DNA of 56,809 nt from an uncultured Clostridia bacterium (GTDB lineage Bacteria > Bacillota > Clostridia > TANB77 > CAG-508): assembly GCA_947628815.1 (NCBI GenBank), contig CANRBJ010000010.1, positions 1-56,809 on the forward strand. The letters are read 5' to 3'. Both the position numbers and the translations under genes were made by a program. The first letter of the stretch is position 1. The number at the start of each line of letters is the position of its first letter. Below, piece by piece: positions 1 to 9,928 of this stretch. Below the pieces are notes generated by a model that worked only from the letters and a program-made list of their open reading frames with translations, did no database searches and was not told the DNA's origin.

Positions 1-44
1 AAAAAAGCCCATATTCCATATATTTCAATGGAATGTGAGCTTTT
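1..44 (-). terminator. Intrinsic terminator after spoIIR
   Basis: A 12-bp stem (7-18 with 29-40, some G-T pairs) is flanked by A6 on the left, which is a U run on the minus strand. It sits about 105 bases beyond the spoIIR stop. A T run on the right means it may also act on plus-strand transcription. Confidence 0.6.
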
Positions 45-150
45 AATTTTCTTGAACTGTTAAAAATGGGAGTATAAAAAATACTCTATTCATAAAAAAT
101 ATATCACAAAACAATAATATTTACAAGCGTTTTTAATAAAATAAAACTAC

Positions 151-816
151 CTAATTTCTCGCAGTTAAAATCTTTGCATTTTGGAAGAATTCAATCAACT
201 TAAACTTAAAACTAATATTAGAACTATCCTCATTTGAAATCAAACTAAACTCTTCATCCGATAAATCTTGTTTCATAACCTCTTTAGACTCATCTGGAAC
301 AATACCAGAACTTACATCAACAAAGCATAAAGGAGGGAACATTACGCACCACCAATTTTGACCTTTTGCTTCTCCAATTTTTATTCTTAATGCATCATAA
401 TATCCACTAGGTAAAGAAATATCACCATAAGTTTTTGTTGGAAAAGAAAAATTTCCTATCTCAACGCTTACATCATATGAAAAACCATTTTCATAAATAG
501 TATCAAGAGCAACTTGTCTAAATTCTTCTTGATGCTCCTTTGCAATTTCTATTGCCTCTTCCTTAGAATTTGCACCTTTACAAATATTATTCATATAAGA
601 TAATACATTATCACGCACTAGATATTTTAAATCTTGATCTTCTTTTGAATCACTATTTGCAATAACATGAAGTCTAAAAACACTATTTGCAATATCAGTT
701 GACACAGCATTAACATAGGAAAAAGCACAAATACTAATATATAAAAAAAGTAAAAATAAAATCAAAATGGAATATTTTACATTCGGCTTACATATAATAG
801 ATAATAAAGTTCGCAT
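151..816 (-). CDS. spoIIR: Stage II sporulation protein R
   Basis: SpoIIR is the forespore-made signal protein that triggers processing of pro-sigma-E by SpoIIGA in the mother cell. The protein (221 aa) has an N-terminal membrane or secretion segment (about residues 15-38), then the family core: FRLHVIANSDS near residue 46, an FPT..YG..LPSGYY block, and NWWCVMFPPLCFVD. Length is in the usual range. I chose the ATG at 816 because AGGAGG lies 8 bases upstream; the TTG two codons earlier is too close to that site. It is transcribed alone, away from the next gene, and supports an endospore-forming host. Confidence 0.93.
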   Translation of the reverse strand: MRTLLSIICKPNVKYSILILFLLFLYISICAFSYVNAVSTDIANSVFRLHVIANSDSKEDQDLKYLVRDNVLSYMNNICKGANSKEEAIEIAKEHQEEFRQVALDTIYENGFSYDVSVEIGNFSFPTKTYGDISLPSGYYDALRIKIGEAKGQNWWCVMFPPLCFVDVSSGIVPDESKEVMKQDLSDEEFSLISNEDSSNISFKFKLIEFFQNAKILTARN

Positions 817-966
817 ATTCAAAACCTCCTAATAAAAAATTACGAAACTGTAAAAAAATCTCTTTAAAAAAAGTATTAACCAAATAAAAAAAAATATACA
901 TATATTTCAAAAAAATGAGGTAAGAAAAATGTCGAAAAATTTTTTTGTATTTATTATGAAATAAGA

Positions 967-995
967 TTGACATATTTTTGTAATAATGGTAAAAT
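967..995 (+). promoter_or_regulatory. Sigma-A type promoter
   Basis: TTGACA (967-972), 17-base spacer, TAAAAT (990-995), placed 45 bases before the start of the 1040 gene. Confidence 0.7.
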
Positions 996-1039
996 TTACC
1001 AGTGCGAAAAACGAAAGAGAAAAAAAGGTGGGTATTCAA

Positions 1040-1585
1040 ATGAAAAACAATCAAAATCAAATAACAAAAATAGTAGGTTTCTATGTAGACGATTGGCACT
1101 TAACAGCAATGTTATTACCACATATTCATAGAACATTACAAAAAGGCACAAAAGTTTTAACAATACTAGAAAACGGAATTTATAACAACATAAAAGAGCT
1201 ATTATCAAAAATGAACTTAAACGACGAAACAAATAATAAAATATTAGAAATAAATTGGACAAGTGCTCCCATATGTAAATATCAAAAAATAAAAGAAGAA
1301 ATATTACAAAAAGCAAAAGAAGTAGATAACATTCAAATAATAGTAAAAGGAACAGATGAATATATAGAAATTGCAAACGAAAATATAGAAAAAGTAACAA
1401 AAGAAATTAGTGGAAAAGAAATAAGCATAATAAACTGTTATGAAACCAAAGAATATAAAGAAATAGACAACATATTAGATAAACACGACCGTATAATAAA
1501 CACATCAGGAATAAAGCAAATAGAAGAAATATTTACAGAATATAAAAAGAAAGAAAAAAATATTCAAATTAACAAAATAGGATAA
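1040..1585 (+). CDS. Hypothetical protein upstream of gdpP
   Basis: I do not recognise this 181-aa protein. It is soluble, lysine/glutamate/isoleucine rich, with no signal peptide or membrane segment. It starts by mentioning aromatic and histidine residues (VGFYVDDWHLTAMLLPHIHR) and has alternating strand/helix character, suggesting a small alpha/beta fold. The ATG at 1040 follows AGGTGGG at a good distance; an in-frame ATG at 986 overlaps the promoter -10 region and is unlikely. It has its own promoter and is followed by a separate promoter for the gdpP-like gene, so the two need not be co-regulated. Confidence 0.6.
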   Translation: MKNNQNQITKIVGFYVDDWHLTAMLLPHIHRTLQKGTKVLTILENGIYNNIKELLSKMNLNDETNNKILEINWTSAPICKYQKIKEEILQKAKEVDNIQIIVKGTDEYIEIANENIEKVTKEISGKEISIINCYETKEYKEIDNILDKHDRIINTSGIKQIEEIFTEYKKKEKNIQINKIG

Positions 1586-1593
1586 AAGATAGA

Positions 1594-1614
1594 CTTTTGA
1601 CCCGTCCCCAAAAG
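1594..1614. repeat. Short inverted repeat with GC-rich loop
   Basis: CTTTTG (1594-1599) and CAAAAG (1609-1614) flank ACCCGTCCC. The GC-rich loop stands out in this genome and resembles the GACCCGTCCCC-type pieces of dispersed bacterial repeats. It lies just ahead of the gdpP promoter. Confidence 0.3.
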
Positions 1615-1619
1615 CTCAC

Positions 1620-1648
1620 TTGACAAAACCATACTAAAAGCGTACAAT
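1620..1648 (+). promoter_or_regulatory. Sigma-A type promoter of gdpP
   Basis: TTGACA (1620-1625), 17 bases, TACAAT (1643-1648); 24 bases before the gdpP start, with AAGGAGG between. Confidence 0.75.
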
Positions 1649-1672
1649 AATACTGTGAGATAAGGAGGATTT

Positions 1673-3707
1673 ATGCAAAACAGTAACAAAAGAACCTTTG
1701 AAATCATAAATTCAAAAACAAAAATCTATTTAATAATTATCGCCATATTACTTACGGTAATATGCTTTTATGAGATTTCATTTATAATGCCAGCAGTTAT
1801 CTTGTTTGGCCTTATTTGTTTTTATGCAATATGGACCAACAACAAAAGAAAGGCAGAAATTTCTGAGCATATACAAGAACTAACCATAAACGTAGATAGA
1901 ACAGCAAAACAAACATTAATAAACTCACCATTTCCACTAATAATAATGGAAACAGACGGAAACATTATATGGAAAAGTTCAAAATTTGTAAGCGAATTTG
2001 AAAATACAGATATCGATAATAACTTAAATGAACTAATGCAAGAAATAAAAATTGATATAGAAGATAAAATAAATGATACAGATAAAAACCGTATTAAAGA
2101 TAGAAGCATTCAAAAAGAACAAATTATTGACAATAAAAACTATAAAATAATTGGAGAATATGTAAAAACAAAGAAAACTGGAAAAGCAAATCAATCAGAA
2201 TATATGGTATTACTGTATTTTATAGATAACACAGAATTCGTAAAAATGCAAAAAAAATACAATGATTCACAAACGTGCATTGGAATAATTATGATAGATA
2301 ATTACGACGAAATTTTACAAAGAATATCCACAGAAGAAAGACCAGAACTAATTGCTAAAGTTGAAAAAACAATATATGATTGGGCAAATGAATCAAATGG
2401 AGTAGTTATAAAATCAGAAAGAGATACATTTGTATATGTATTTGAACAACGATACTTAGAAAAAGTAAAAGAAAATAAATTTCAAATACTAGATAATGTA
2501 AAAGAAATGAAGCTAGAAGCTGGGTTGCAAATCACACTAAGTATATCAATTTCAAATGAAGGAGCAACAGAATATGAAAAATACAAATCAGCACTATCTG
2601 GAATGGATATAGTATTAGGAAGAGGAGGAGACCAAGCAGTAATAAGAGAAAATGAAAAATACCTATTCTTCGGAGGAAGAGCACAAGAATTAGAAAAAAG
2701 AACAAAAGTAAAAGCAAGAATTGTTGCTCATGCCCTAGAAGAATTAATACTAGAATCAAAAGACGTAATGATTATGGGGCACACCAATGGAGATATAGAT
2801 TCAGTAGGATCTAGCCTAGGAATTTATAGATTAGCCAAAAGTATAGGAAAACCAGTAAACATTGTAAACGAAACAACAGGACTAAGTTTAGACCAATTCA
2901 TAGAATCAGTAAGAAAAGAAGAAGACGAAGACATTTTCATAAATAAACAAGAAGCAGTATCAAAAATATCACAAGATACACTACTAATCGTTGTAGACAC
3001 ACACAAACGAACATATGTAGAAGCACCAGCATTATTAGAAAGAACAAATAAAATAGTAGTAATAGACCATCACAGAAGAAGTACCGATTATATAGACAAT
3101 GCAACATTAACCTTCCACGAAGTATATGCATCATCTGCAGCAGAACTAGTAACAGAACTACTACAATATGTACAAAAACCAATAAAATTAAAAACAATAG
3201 AAACAGAAGCTTTATATGCAGGAATAATGATGGACACCAAAAATTTCACATTCAAAACAGGAGTAAGAACATTTGAAGCAGCAGCATACTTAAGAAAATG
3301 TGGAGTAGATATAATTAAAGTAAAAAAATGGTTCCAAAGTGATTTAGAAAACTACAATACAATCTCAGAAATAGTAAGAAAAGCAGAAATAATAAGAGAA
3401 GGTATTGGAATATCCATTTACGAACACGACAATAAAGATGCAAACTTAATTTGTGCAAAAGCAGCAGACGAACTATTAACCATAAGCGACATAACAGCAT
3501 CATTTGTAATAGGCGACATAGGAGAAAAAGTATGTATAAGTGGTCGTTCAATTGGAGATATAAACGTACAAGTTATACTAGAAAAACTACGGAGGCGGAG
3601 GACACATAACTCTTGCAGGAGCACAAGTAGAAGGAAAAACGAAACAAGAAGTAAAACAGGAATTAATTAAAAAGATAGATGAATATTTTGAAGAAATAGG
3701 AGAATAA
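1673..3707 (+). CDS. gdpP: c-di-AMP phosphodiesterase GdpP (+1 shift at CGG)
   Basis: GdpP hydrolyses cyclic di-AMP at the membrane. Domains in order: two transmembrane helices (about residues 17-55), PAS-like region (70-190), degenerate GGDEF (190-320), DHH phosphoesterase (from about 360, with GHTNGDIDSVGS, VVDTHKR and the IDHH motif) and DHHA1. The conserved GGGGH motif of DHHA1 is not in the starting frame: at 3590 the frame reads CTA CGG AGG, and the motif appears only if the C is skipped (CTA-c-GGA GGC GGA GGA CAC). After that the frame stays open to the TAA at 3705, giving 677 aa, the usual family size. Without the shift the DHHA1 end is replaced by a 27-residue basic tail. The rest of the gene is intact, so this is not decay. 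Confidence 0.9.
3590..3593 (+). other. CGGA +1 frameshift site (gdpP, Gly640)
   Basis: Zero-frame CTA CGG; protein resumes at GGA (3591). It restores the invariant GGGGH motif of DHHA1, which places the extra base exactly at this C. Confidence 0.9.
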
Positions 3708-3744
3708 AGAACTCTCGTAAGAAAAAAACTTACGAGAGTTCTTT
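3706..3744 (+). terminator. Hairpin terminator after gdpP
   Basis: Perfect 16-bp inverted repeat, 3706-3721 with 3729-3744, A7 loop, overlapping the gdpP stop codon. The U run is short, so termination strength is uncertain. Confidence 0.7.
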
Positions 3745-3848
3745 AGATATGAAAAAAATAGATTTAATTTAAAAGTTTTTTCATAATTTTGAAAAAATTG
3801 ACTATAATAATAAAAAGGAGTATAATAAAAATAGACGGAGGGAAGTTT

Positions 3849-5072
3849 ATGGAGAGAATAAGAAGAGAAAAGTATTTATCTATATTAAAAAATTTTAAAG
3901 ATCAACAAATTATAAAAGTAATAACAGGAATTAGAAGATGTGGTAAATCTACTTTATTAGAGATATTTCAAGACTATTTAAAAGAAAATGGAGTAAAAGA
4001 AAATCAAATTATATCAATCAATTTTGAAGATGCAGACTATGAAGAATTACAAGATAGAAAAAAGCTATATGAATATTTAAAAACAAAATTAGTAAAAGGC
4101 ATAAAAACATATATATTTTTAGATGAAATTCAAAAAGTTGATGAATTTGAAAAAACAGTAGATAGTCTTTTTATTAATAAAGATGTGGATTTGTATATAA
4201 CTGGTTCAAATGCATGGCTTTTATCATCAGAACTTGCAACTTTACTTACAGGAAGATATATAGAAATCAAGATGTTGCCTTTATCATTCAAAGAATATTT
4301 ATCAGCATTTGAAGATAAAACAGATTTATCTAGAAAATTCAGAAATTATTTACGATACAGTTCATTTCCACAAGCAATTCAGTTATTTAAAATCAATCCT
4401 GAAAATATTAATTTATTTTTAGATGGAATATACAATACAATTTTATTCAAAGATGTAATGCAAAGAAAAGGAATAACAGATAAAAACACTTTAGAAAGAG
4501 TAACCAAATATTTATATGATAACATAGGAAATAGAACAAGTATGAAAAATATAAGCCATAATATGGAAGGATTAGAGAAGAATAATTCATATAATACAAT
4601 TTCTACTTATGTTCAAGCTCTAATAGATAGTTATATTGTGTATAAAGTAAACAGATATGATATAAAAGGAAAAGAATTTTTGAAAACACAAGAGAAATAT
4701 TATGCAGTAGACATAGGACTTAGATATTATATGTTAGGGCAAGCTTCAGGAAAGGATATGGGGCATATATTAGAAAATATTGTCTATCTTGAACTATTAA
4801 GAAGAGGTTATGAAGTTTACATCGGAAAATACGATGAATTAGAAATAGATTTTGTAGCGAAAAATACAGAAAATACAATCTATTATCAAGTAGCATTAAC
4901 TACAAGAGAACCTAATGATGATAATAACAGTATATTAGAAAGAGAATTAACCCCATTAAAGAAAATAAAAGATAATTATCCCAAAATTATATTAACATTA
5001 GATGATGATTTAGATGCTGATTTTGATGGAATAAAGAAAATAAATGTATTAGATTGGCTGCTAGAAAATTAA
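3849..5072 (+). CDS. AAA ATPase with DUF4143-type C-terminus
   Basis: A 407-aa member of the archaeal/bacterial AAA_14-DUF4143 family, frequent in anaerobes and of unclear role. Walker A is GIRRCGKSTLL (about residues 27-37), Walker B IFLDEIQ, then YITGSNAWLL and LTGRYIEIKMLPLSFKEYL, all family hallmarks. The C-terminal half has the nuclease-like DUF4143 layout with EIDFVAKN. The ATG at 3849 has GGAGGG just upstream; earlier in-frame ATG codons lack a site. It is a stand-alone unit between a terminator and rplI. A second family member at 19371 has only modest similarity and carries a CGG shift; this one is uninterrupted. Confidence 0.85.
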   Translation: MERIRREKYLSILKNFKDQQIIKVITGIRRCGKSTLLEIFQDYLKENGVKENQIISINFEDADYEELQDRKKLYEYLKTKLVKGIKTYIFLDEIQKVDEFEKTVDSLFINKDVDLYITGSNAWLLSSELATLLTGRYIEIKMLPLSFKEYLSAFEDKTDLSRKFRNYLRYSSFPQAIQLFKINPENINLFLDGIYNTILFKDVMQRKGITDKNTLERVTKYLYDNIGNRTSMKNISHNMEGLEKNNSYNTISTYVQALIDSYIVYKVNRYDIKGKEFLKTQEKYYAVDIGLRYYMLGQASGKDMGHILENIVYLELLRRGYEVYIGKYDELEIDFVAKNTENTIYYQVALTTREPNDDNNSILERELTPLKKIKDNYPKIILTLDDDLDADFDGIKKINVLDWLLEN

Positions 5073-5144
5073 ATAAACTTGAAAAAAATCCATTTATAGT
5101 ATACAATATAAACCATAAAAGTAAACAAGAAGGGAGAACATCAA

Positions 5145-5591
5145 ATGAAAGTAATATTAAAACAAGATATAAAAGGTGTAGGAAAAAAAGACCAAATTAT
5201 AAATGCAAACGATGGTTATGCAAGAAACTACTTATTTCCAAAAAACTTAGCAGTACCAGCGGACAAAGGAAATATGACAAATCTACAATCTAAACAATCA
5301 TCTGAACAACATAGAAAAGACTTAGAAAAAGAAGAAGCTTTAAAAATTGCAAAAAAAATAGAAGGAATACTTTTAAAATTACCTGTAAAAAGTGGAGAAA
5401 ACGGAAAAGTATTTGGGTCAATTACTGCAAAAGAAATACAAGAAAATTTAGAAAAACAATATAAAATAAAAGTAGATAAAAAGAAAATTGCCTTACAAGA
5501 ACCAATAAAAATACTCGGAATGTTTACAATAGAAATAAAATTATATGATGGAGTAATTGCAAAACTAAAAGTAAATGTAATTGGACAATAA
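5145..5591 (+). CDS. rplI: 50S ribosomal protein bL9
   Basis: Full-length L9 (148 aa): the N-terminal RNA-binding domain begins MKVILKQDIKGVGKK and includes NDGYARNYLFPKNLA; the central helix and C-terminal domain (GKVFGSITAKEI) follow. It heads the conserved rplI-dnaB pair, 31 bases before dnaB. In many Firmicutes rpsF, ssb and rpsR lie directly upstream; here they are absent, while an rpsF-ssb pair occurs on the mobile element near 55 kb. Confidence 0.96.
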   Translation: MKVILKQDIKGVGKKDQIINANDGYARNYLFPKNLAVPADKGNMTNLQSKQSSEQHRKDLEKEEALKIAKKIEGILLKLPVKSGENGKVFGSITAKEIQENLEKQYKIKVDKKKIALQEPIKILGMFTIEIKLYDGVIAKLKVNVIGQ

Positions 5592-5614
5592 ATATTAAAA
5601 AATTTGGAGGAATT

Positions 5615-5632
5615 ATGGAAGTATGGAACTAG
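5615..5632 (+). CDS. Five-codon minileader overlapping the dnaB start
   Basis: GGAGG (about 5606-5610) is placed best for the ATG at 5615, which opens MEVWN-stop. The dnaB ATG at 5623 lies inside it in another frame, 8 bases later. It could couple or dampen dnaB initiation, or be chance. Confidence 0.3.
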   Translation: MEVWN

Positions 5633-6957
5633 GAAAAATACCACCAAGCGATATAGAAGCAGAACAAGCAGTTCTTGGAAGTATGTTAACAGATAAAGAT
5701 GCAGTTGTATCAGCAATAGAGACACTAAAACAAGAAGACTTCTATCGAGAAGATAATAAAGCAATTTATGGAGCAATTTTAAACCTATATAACAGAGCAG
5801 AACCAGTTGATATTATCACATTAAAAGCAGAGCTAGTATCAATAGGAAAATTTGATGTTGTAGGTGGAATTGAATATTTAGCAAGTTTACCAGAAATGGC
5901 GCCAACAAGTGCCAACATTGAAAAATACATAAAAATAGTAGAAGAAAAGTCTATGCTTAGAAACCTTATACATACTGCAAACGACATCATTTCATTAGGA
6001 TATGATCCAACAGAAGATGTTGAAATGATAATGGATGAAGCAGAAAAAAGGATATTTAATTTAATGCAACAAAAAAATCAAAAAGGATATGCATCAATTA
6101 AAGACATATTAGTAGATACATTTGCAGACCTAGAAAAATTATATAATCAAAAACAACACATAACAGGGGTACCTACGGGATTTTCAGATTTAGATTATAA
6201 AACAGCAGGACTTCACGAATCTGACCTAGTTTTAATTGCAGCAAGGCCAGCAATGGGAAAATCAGCATTTGCACTAAACATTGCAACAAACGCTGCAGTA
6301 AGAGCTAAAATACCAGTAGCAATATTTAGCCTTGAAATGTCTAAAGAACAAATGGTAAACAGAATTTTATGTAGTGAAGCAATGGTAGACAGTAACAAAA
6401 TAAGAACAGGAAAAATAGAAGATGAAGATTGGATGAAACTTGCAGGAGCCTTAGGTCCGCTATCTGAATCTGGAATTTATATAGATGATACACCAGGTAT
6501 ATCAGTAATGGAAATAAGAGCAAAATGTAGAAAACTAAAACTAGAAAAAAACATAGGGCTAGTAGTAATAGACTATTTACAACTAGTACAAGCAAGTAGT
6601 TCACGAAGAGGGGGAAGTAGAGAGCAAGAAATCTCTGAAATAAGCCGTTCCCTAAAAATACTAGCAAAAGAAATAAACGTACCAGTAATAGCACTTTCAC
6701 AACTTTCAAGAGCACCAGAACAACGACCAGACCATAGACCAATGCTATCAGACCTACGTGAATCTGGAGCAATAGAACAAGATGCAGACATAGTAATGTT
6801 CCTATATAGAGATGGATATTATAACGAAGAAAGTGAAAATAAAAACGTAGCCGAAGTAATAATTGCAAAACATAGATCAGGCTCTACTGGAACAGTAGAA
6901 TTACTATGGTTAGGCAATTACACAAAATTTACTAATATAGAAAAATATAGAGAATAA
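5623..6957 (+). CDS. dnaB: Replicative DNA helicase DnaB
   Basis: The hexameric 5'-3' helicase of the replication fork, 444 aa. The N-terminal primase-interacting domain begins PPSDIEAEQAVLGSML; the RecA-like domain has Walker A ARPAMGKSAF (about residue 206), then SLEMSKEQM, Walker B VVIDYLQLV, and the DnaB end block SDLRESGAIEQDADIVMFLYR. Start: the ATG at 5623 gives the conserved N-terminus. It is in a run with rplI upstream and tilS 15 bases downstream. Two acids in this gene use CGA and CGT for Arg in conserved positions, showing those CGN codons are ordinary here. Confidence 0.96.
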   Translation: MELGKIPPSDIEAEQAVLGSMLTDKDAVVSAIETLKQEDFYREDNKAIYGAILNLYNRAEPVDIITLKAELVSIGKFDVVGGIEYLASLPEMAPTSANIEKYIKIVEEKSMLRNLIHTANDIISLGYDPTEDVEMIMDEAEKRIFNLMQQKNQKGYASIKDILVDTFADLEKLYNQKQHITGVPTGFSDLDYKTAGLHESDLVLIAARPAMGKSAFALNIATNAAVRAKIPVAIFSLEMSKEQMVNRILCSEAMVDSNKIRTGKIEDEDWMKLAGALGPLSESGIYIDDTPGISVMEIRAKCRKLKLEKNIGLVVIDYLQLVQASSSRRGGSREQEISEISRSLKILAKEINVPVIALSQLSRAPEQRPDHRPMLSDLRESGAIEQDADIVMFLYRDGYYNEESENKNVAEVIIAKHRSGSTGTVELLWLGNYTKFTNIEKYRE

Positions 6958-6972
6958 AAAGAAAGGCAAAAA

Positions 6973-7956
6973 ATGTTAGAAGAAATTGTATTTGAAACTA
7001 TTAAAGAAAATAATCTAATTGAAAACGGAGATTCTATCGTAGTAGGAGTGTCAGGGGGACCTGACTCTATTACGTTATTAGACATTCTAATAAAGCTACA
7101 AAGTAAAATAAAATTTGATATTTATGTTGCTCATATTAATCATATGATTAGAAAAGAAGCAAAAGAGGATCAAGAATATGTGGAAAGTTATTGTAGAAAT
7201 AGGAAAATTCCTTGCTTTGTGAAACAAATAAAAGTAGAAGAAATTGCAAAAAATAAAAAAATAGGGACAGAAGAAGCGGGAAGATATGTAAGATATGAAT
7301 TCTTTAATGAAATTCTACAAAAAACAAATTCAAACAAAATTGCAACAGCACACACAAAAAACGATAATGTAGAAACAGTAATAATGAACATATTGCGAGG
7401 ATCTGGAACAGTTGGATTAAAAGGGATTGAAGCAAAAAGAGAAAAATACATACGACCATTAATAAACTGTAAAAGAGAACAAATAGAACAATATTGCAAA
7501 GAAAATAACCTAAATCCAAGAATAGATAAAACAAATATGGAAAATATATATACAAGAAATAGAATTAGGAATGAACTTATTCCATACTTAAAAAAAGAAT
7601 TTAATCCAAAATTAATAGAAACAATAGATAGATTATCAAAAATTGCAAAAGAAGAAAATGAATATCTTGAAAAACAAACAAAAAAAGCATATTATGAAAT
7701 ACTTATAAAAGAAGAAAAAGAACAAATAATATTAGATTTAAAAAAATTTAATGAATTAGAATTAGTTATAAAAAATAGACTTGTGTTATATACTATTAAT
7801 AGACTTTTTGGGTCAAGTAGTGGAATTGAAAAAATACATATACATGACATAATAAAATTATGTACTAATAATATTGGAAACAAATATCTAATTCCAAATA
7901 AAAAAGTAAAGATTTTACTAAAAGATAAAAAAATATTTTATATAATCAATAACTAG
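6973..7956 (+). CDS. tilS: tRNA(Ile)-lysidine synthase TilS
   Basis: TilS converts C34 of tRNA-Ile(CAU) to lysidine so that it reads AUA, an abundant codon in this AT-rich genome. The PP-loop is GVSGGPDSITLLDIL (about residues 24-38); further family blocks are AHINHMIRKEA, ATAHTKNDNVETV and RNRIRNELIPYL. At 327 aa it is shorter than many TilS (430-470 aa): the N-terminal catalytic and middle domains are present, but most of the C-terminal domain is missing. The stop is followed by normal intergenic sequence, so this looks like a compact TilS rather than a broken one. Confidence 0.92.
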   Translation: MLEEIVFETIKENNLIENGDSIVVGVSGGPDSITLLDILIKLQSKIKFDIYVAHINHMIRKEAKEDQEYVESYCRNRKIPCFVKQIKVEEIAKNKKIGTEEAGRYVRYEFFNEILQKTNSNKIATAHTKNDNVETVIMNILRGSGTVGLKGIEAKREKYIRPLINCKREQIEQYCKENNLNPRIDKTNMENIYTRNRIRNELIPYLKKEFNPKLIETIDRLSKIAKEENEYLEKQTKKAYYEILIKEEKEQIILDLKKFNELELVIKNRLVLYTINRLFGSSSGIEKIHIHDIIKLCTNNIGNKYLIPNKKVKILLKDKKIFYIINN

Positions 7957-8093
7957 CATCCGTAAGAAAAGCATTGATACATCTATGTTTGACACAAAAA
8001 AGACACAAAAAAACTATTGCAAATAAGTATAAGATATGTTATATTTCAAACAACAAAATAGATGTAAAACATGCAAATGAAGGAGGAAAAAAA

Positions 8094-9890
8094 TTGAAAA
8101 GTGGATTAAAAACATTAGGAATGTGGTTAATAATAGCAGTTATCTTTATAGTACTATTAACAACCATTATGGATAATTCAAGCACAAAAATGAATTATTC
8201 TGAATTAGTTACAAAAATAGAAGCATCTGAAGTAAAAGAAATAGAAATTACATCTGATGCAACTAAAGCATATGTAACACTAAAAGGAGATAATACCAAA
8301 AAAGAAGTAAATATCCCAAGCATCGATAGCTTTATGAATTATATAGAAGAACCATTAACACTTGGACAAATTTCATTAAAAGAACAAAACGAATCCATAT
8401 TTATTACAGTACTTAGCCTACTTACACCATTTGGATTATTAATAATCTTCTTTATATTCTGGTTCTTAGTAATGAACGGAAGCCAAGGTGGAAACAAAAC
8501 CATGTCTTTTGGAAAATCAAAAGCAAGACTAATGGGAGGAGAAGAAAGAAATCGTGTTACATTTGAAGATGTAGCAGGAGTAGATGAAGAAAAAGAAGAA
8601 CTACAAGAAATAGTAGAATTCCTAAAAAACCCAAGAAAATTTACAGATATGGGGGCAAGAATACCAAAGGGAGTACTACTTGTAGGTCAACCAGGAACAG
8701 GTAAAACATTACTTGCAAAAGCAGTAGCAGGAGAAGCAGGAGTACCATTCTTCATCATAAGTGGTTCAGATTTCGTAGAAATGTTTGTTGGTGTTGGAGC
8801 ATCTCGTGTAAGAGATCTATTTGAAGAAGCAAAGAAAAAAGCACCATGTATAATATTTATAGATGAAATAGATGCAGTAGGACGTCAAAGAGGAGCAGGG
8901 CTTGGTGGAGGACATGATGAAAGAGAACAAACCCTAAACCAATTACTAGTAGAAATGGATGGATTTGGAACAAACGAAGGAGTTATAGTACTTGCAGCAA
9001 CAAACAGACCAGACGTATTAGATAAAGCACTATTAAGACCAGGAAGATTTGATCGTCAAATAGTAGTATCAGCTCCAGACGTAAAAGCAAGAGAACAAAT
9101 ATTAGAAGTACACGCTAAAAAGAAAAAACTAGCAGATGATGTAGACCTAAAAACAATAGCTAAAAACACATCAGGATTTGCAGGAGCAGACCTAGAAAAC
9201 GTATTAAACGAAGCAGCACTACTTGCAGCAAGAAGAAACCTAAGTGAAATAGGAATGAAAGAAATAGAAGACGCCATGATAAAAGTAACCATGGGACCAG
9301 AAAAGAAAACAAGAGTAAGAAGCGAAAAAGAAAATAAACTAGTAGCATACCACGAAGCAGGTCACGCAGTAGTAAGTAGATTCTTACCAACACAAGACGC
9401 AGTTCATCAAATCTCAATAGTACCGCGTGGAATGGCAGGAGGATACACAATGTATCGACCAACAGAAGACAAATCATTCATGTCAAAAACAGAAATGGAA
9501 GAAAACATTGTATCATTACTAGGAGGAAGAGTAGCAGAAAAACTAATATTAAACGATATATCAACAGGAGCAAGCAACGATATAGAAAGAGCAACAAAAA
9601 TTGCAAGAAGCATGGTAACAAAATACGGAATGAGCGATAGAGTAGGAGCAATAATGCTTGGCTCAACACAAGAAGAAGTATTTTTAGGAAGAGACTTTGC
9701 CCAAAGCAAAGAATACTCAGAAGAAACAGCAGCAATTATAGATGAAGAAACAAAAAGAATAATAGATACAGCATACCATACAGCAGAAGAAATATTAAAG
9801 GGAAATATAGACAAACTACATCAAGTAGCAGGAATACTACTAGAAAAAGAAAAAATCGAAGGCGACGAATTTGAACAAATATTTTCATAA
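8094..9890 (+). CDS. ftsH: ATP-dependent zinc metalloprotease FtsH
   Basis: Membrane-anchored AAA+ protease, 598 aa. Two transmembrane helices (about 8-26 and 100-120) flank an extracytoplasmic domain; the AAA module has Walker A GQPGTGKT, Walker [16 protein letters not shown] and the second region of homology with [10 protein letters not shown]; the protease zinc site is HEAGH. I chose a TTG start at 8094, since AGGAGG lies 7 bases upstream and the protein then begins [13 protein letters not shown] as expected; extending to an ATG at 7974 adds 40 unconserved residues. Gene order tilS-ftsH matches other Firmicutes, but hpt, often between them, is absent. Confidence 0.95.
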   Translation: MKSGLKTLGMWLIIAVIFIVLLTTIMDNSSTKMNYSELVTKIEASEVKEIEITSDATKAYVTLKGDNTKKEVNIPSIDSFMNYIEEPLTLGQISLKEQNESIFITVLSLLTPFGLLIIFFIFWFLVMNGSQGGNKTMSFGKSKARLMGGEERNRVTFEDVAGVDEEKEELQEIVEFLKNPRKFTDMGARIPKGVLLVGQPGTGKTLLAKAVAGEAGVPFFIISGSDFVEMFVGVGASRVRDLFEEAKKKAPCIIFIDEIDAVGRQRGAGLGGGHDEREQTLNQLLVEMDGFGTNEGVIVLAATNRPDVLDKALLRPGRFDRQIVVSAPDVKAREQILEVHAKKKKLADDVDLKTIAKNTSGFAGADLENVLNEAALLAARRNLSEIGMKEIEDAMIKVTMGPEKKTRVRSEKENKLVAYHEAGHAVVSRFLPTQDAVHQISIVPRGMAGGYTMYRPTEDKSFMSKTEMEENIVSLLGGRVAEKLILNDISTGASNDIERATKIARSMVTKYGMSDRVGAIMLGSTQEEVFLGRDFAQSKEYSEETAAIIDEETKRIIDTAYHTAEEILKGNIDKLHQVAGILLEKEKIEGDEFEQIFS

Positions 9891-9894
9891 AATA

Positions 9895-9928
9895 AAAAGC
9901 TCAAGTCATTTATATGACTTGAGTTTTT
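9895..9928. terminator. Bidirectional terminator between ftsH and the Crp gene
   Basis: CTCAAGTCAT (9900-9909) pairs with ATGACTTGAG (9914-9923); A run on the left and T run on the right serve the two convergent genes. Confidence 0.85.

Noticed and set aside
1040-1585. Long open frames on the strand opposite to most genes
   Set aside because: They mirror AT-rich coding sequence, have Leu/Phe/Ser-rich composition, no ribosome sites, and no recognisable domains.
3590-3593. Classic programmed frameshift of the prfB type in each gene
   Set aside because: No stop codon in the A site and no consistent upstream Shine-Dalgarno or slippery codon. The common factor is CGG alone.
5054-5293. Alternative frame overlapping the start of rplI
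   Set aside because: It merely shadows the L9 gene, has no ribosome site and yields a basic low-complexity peptide.
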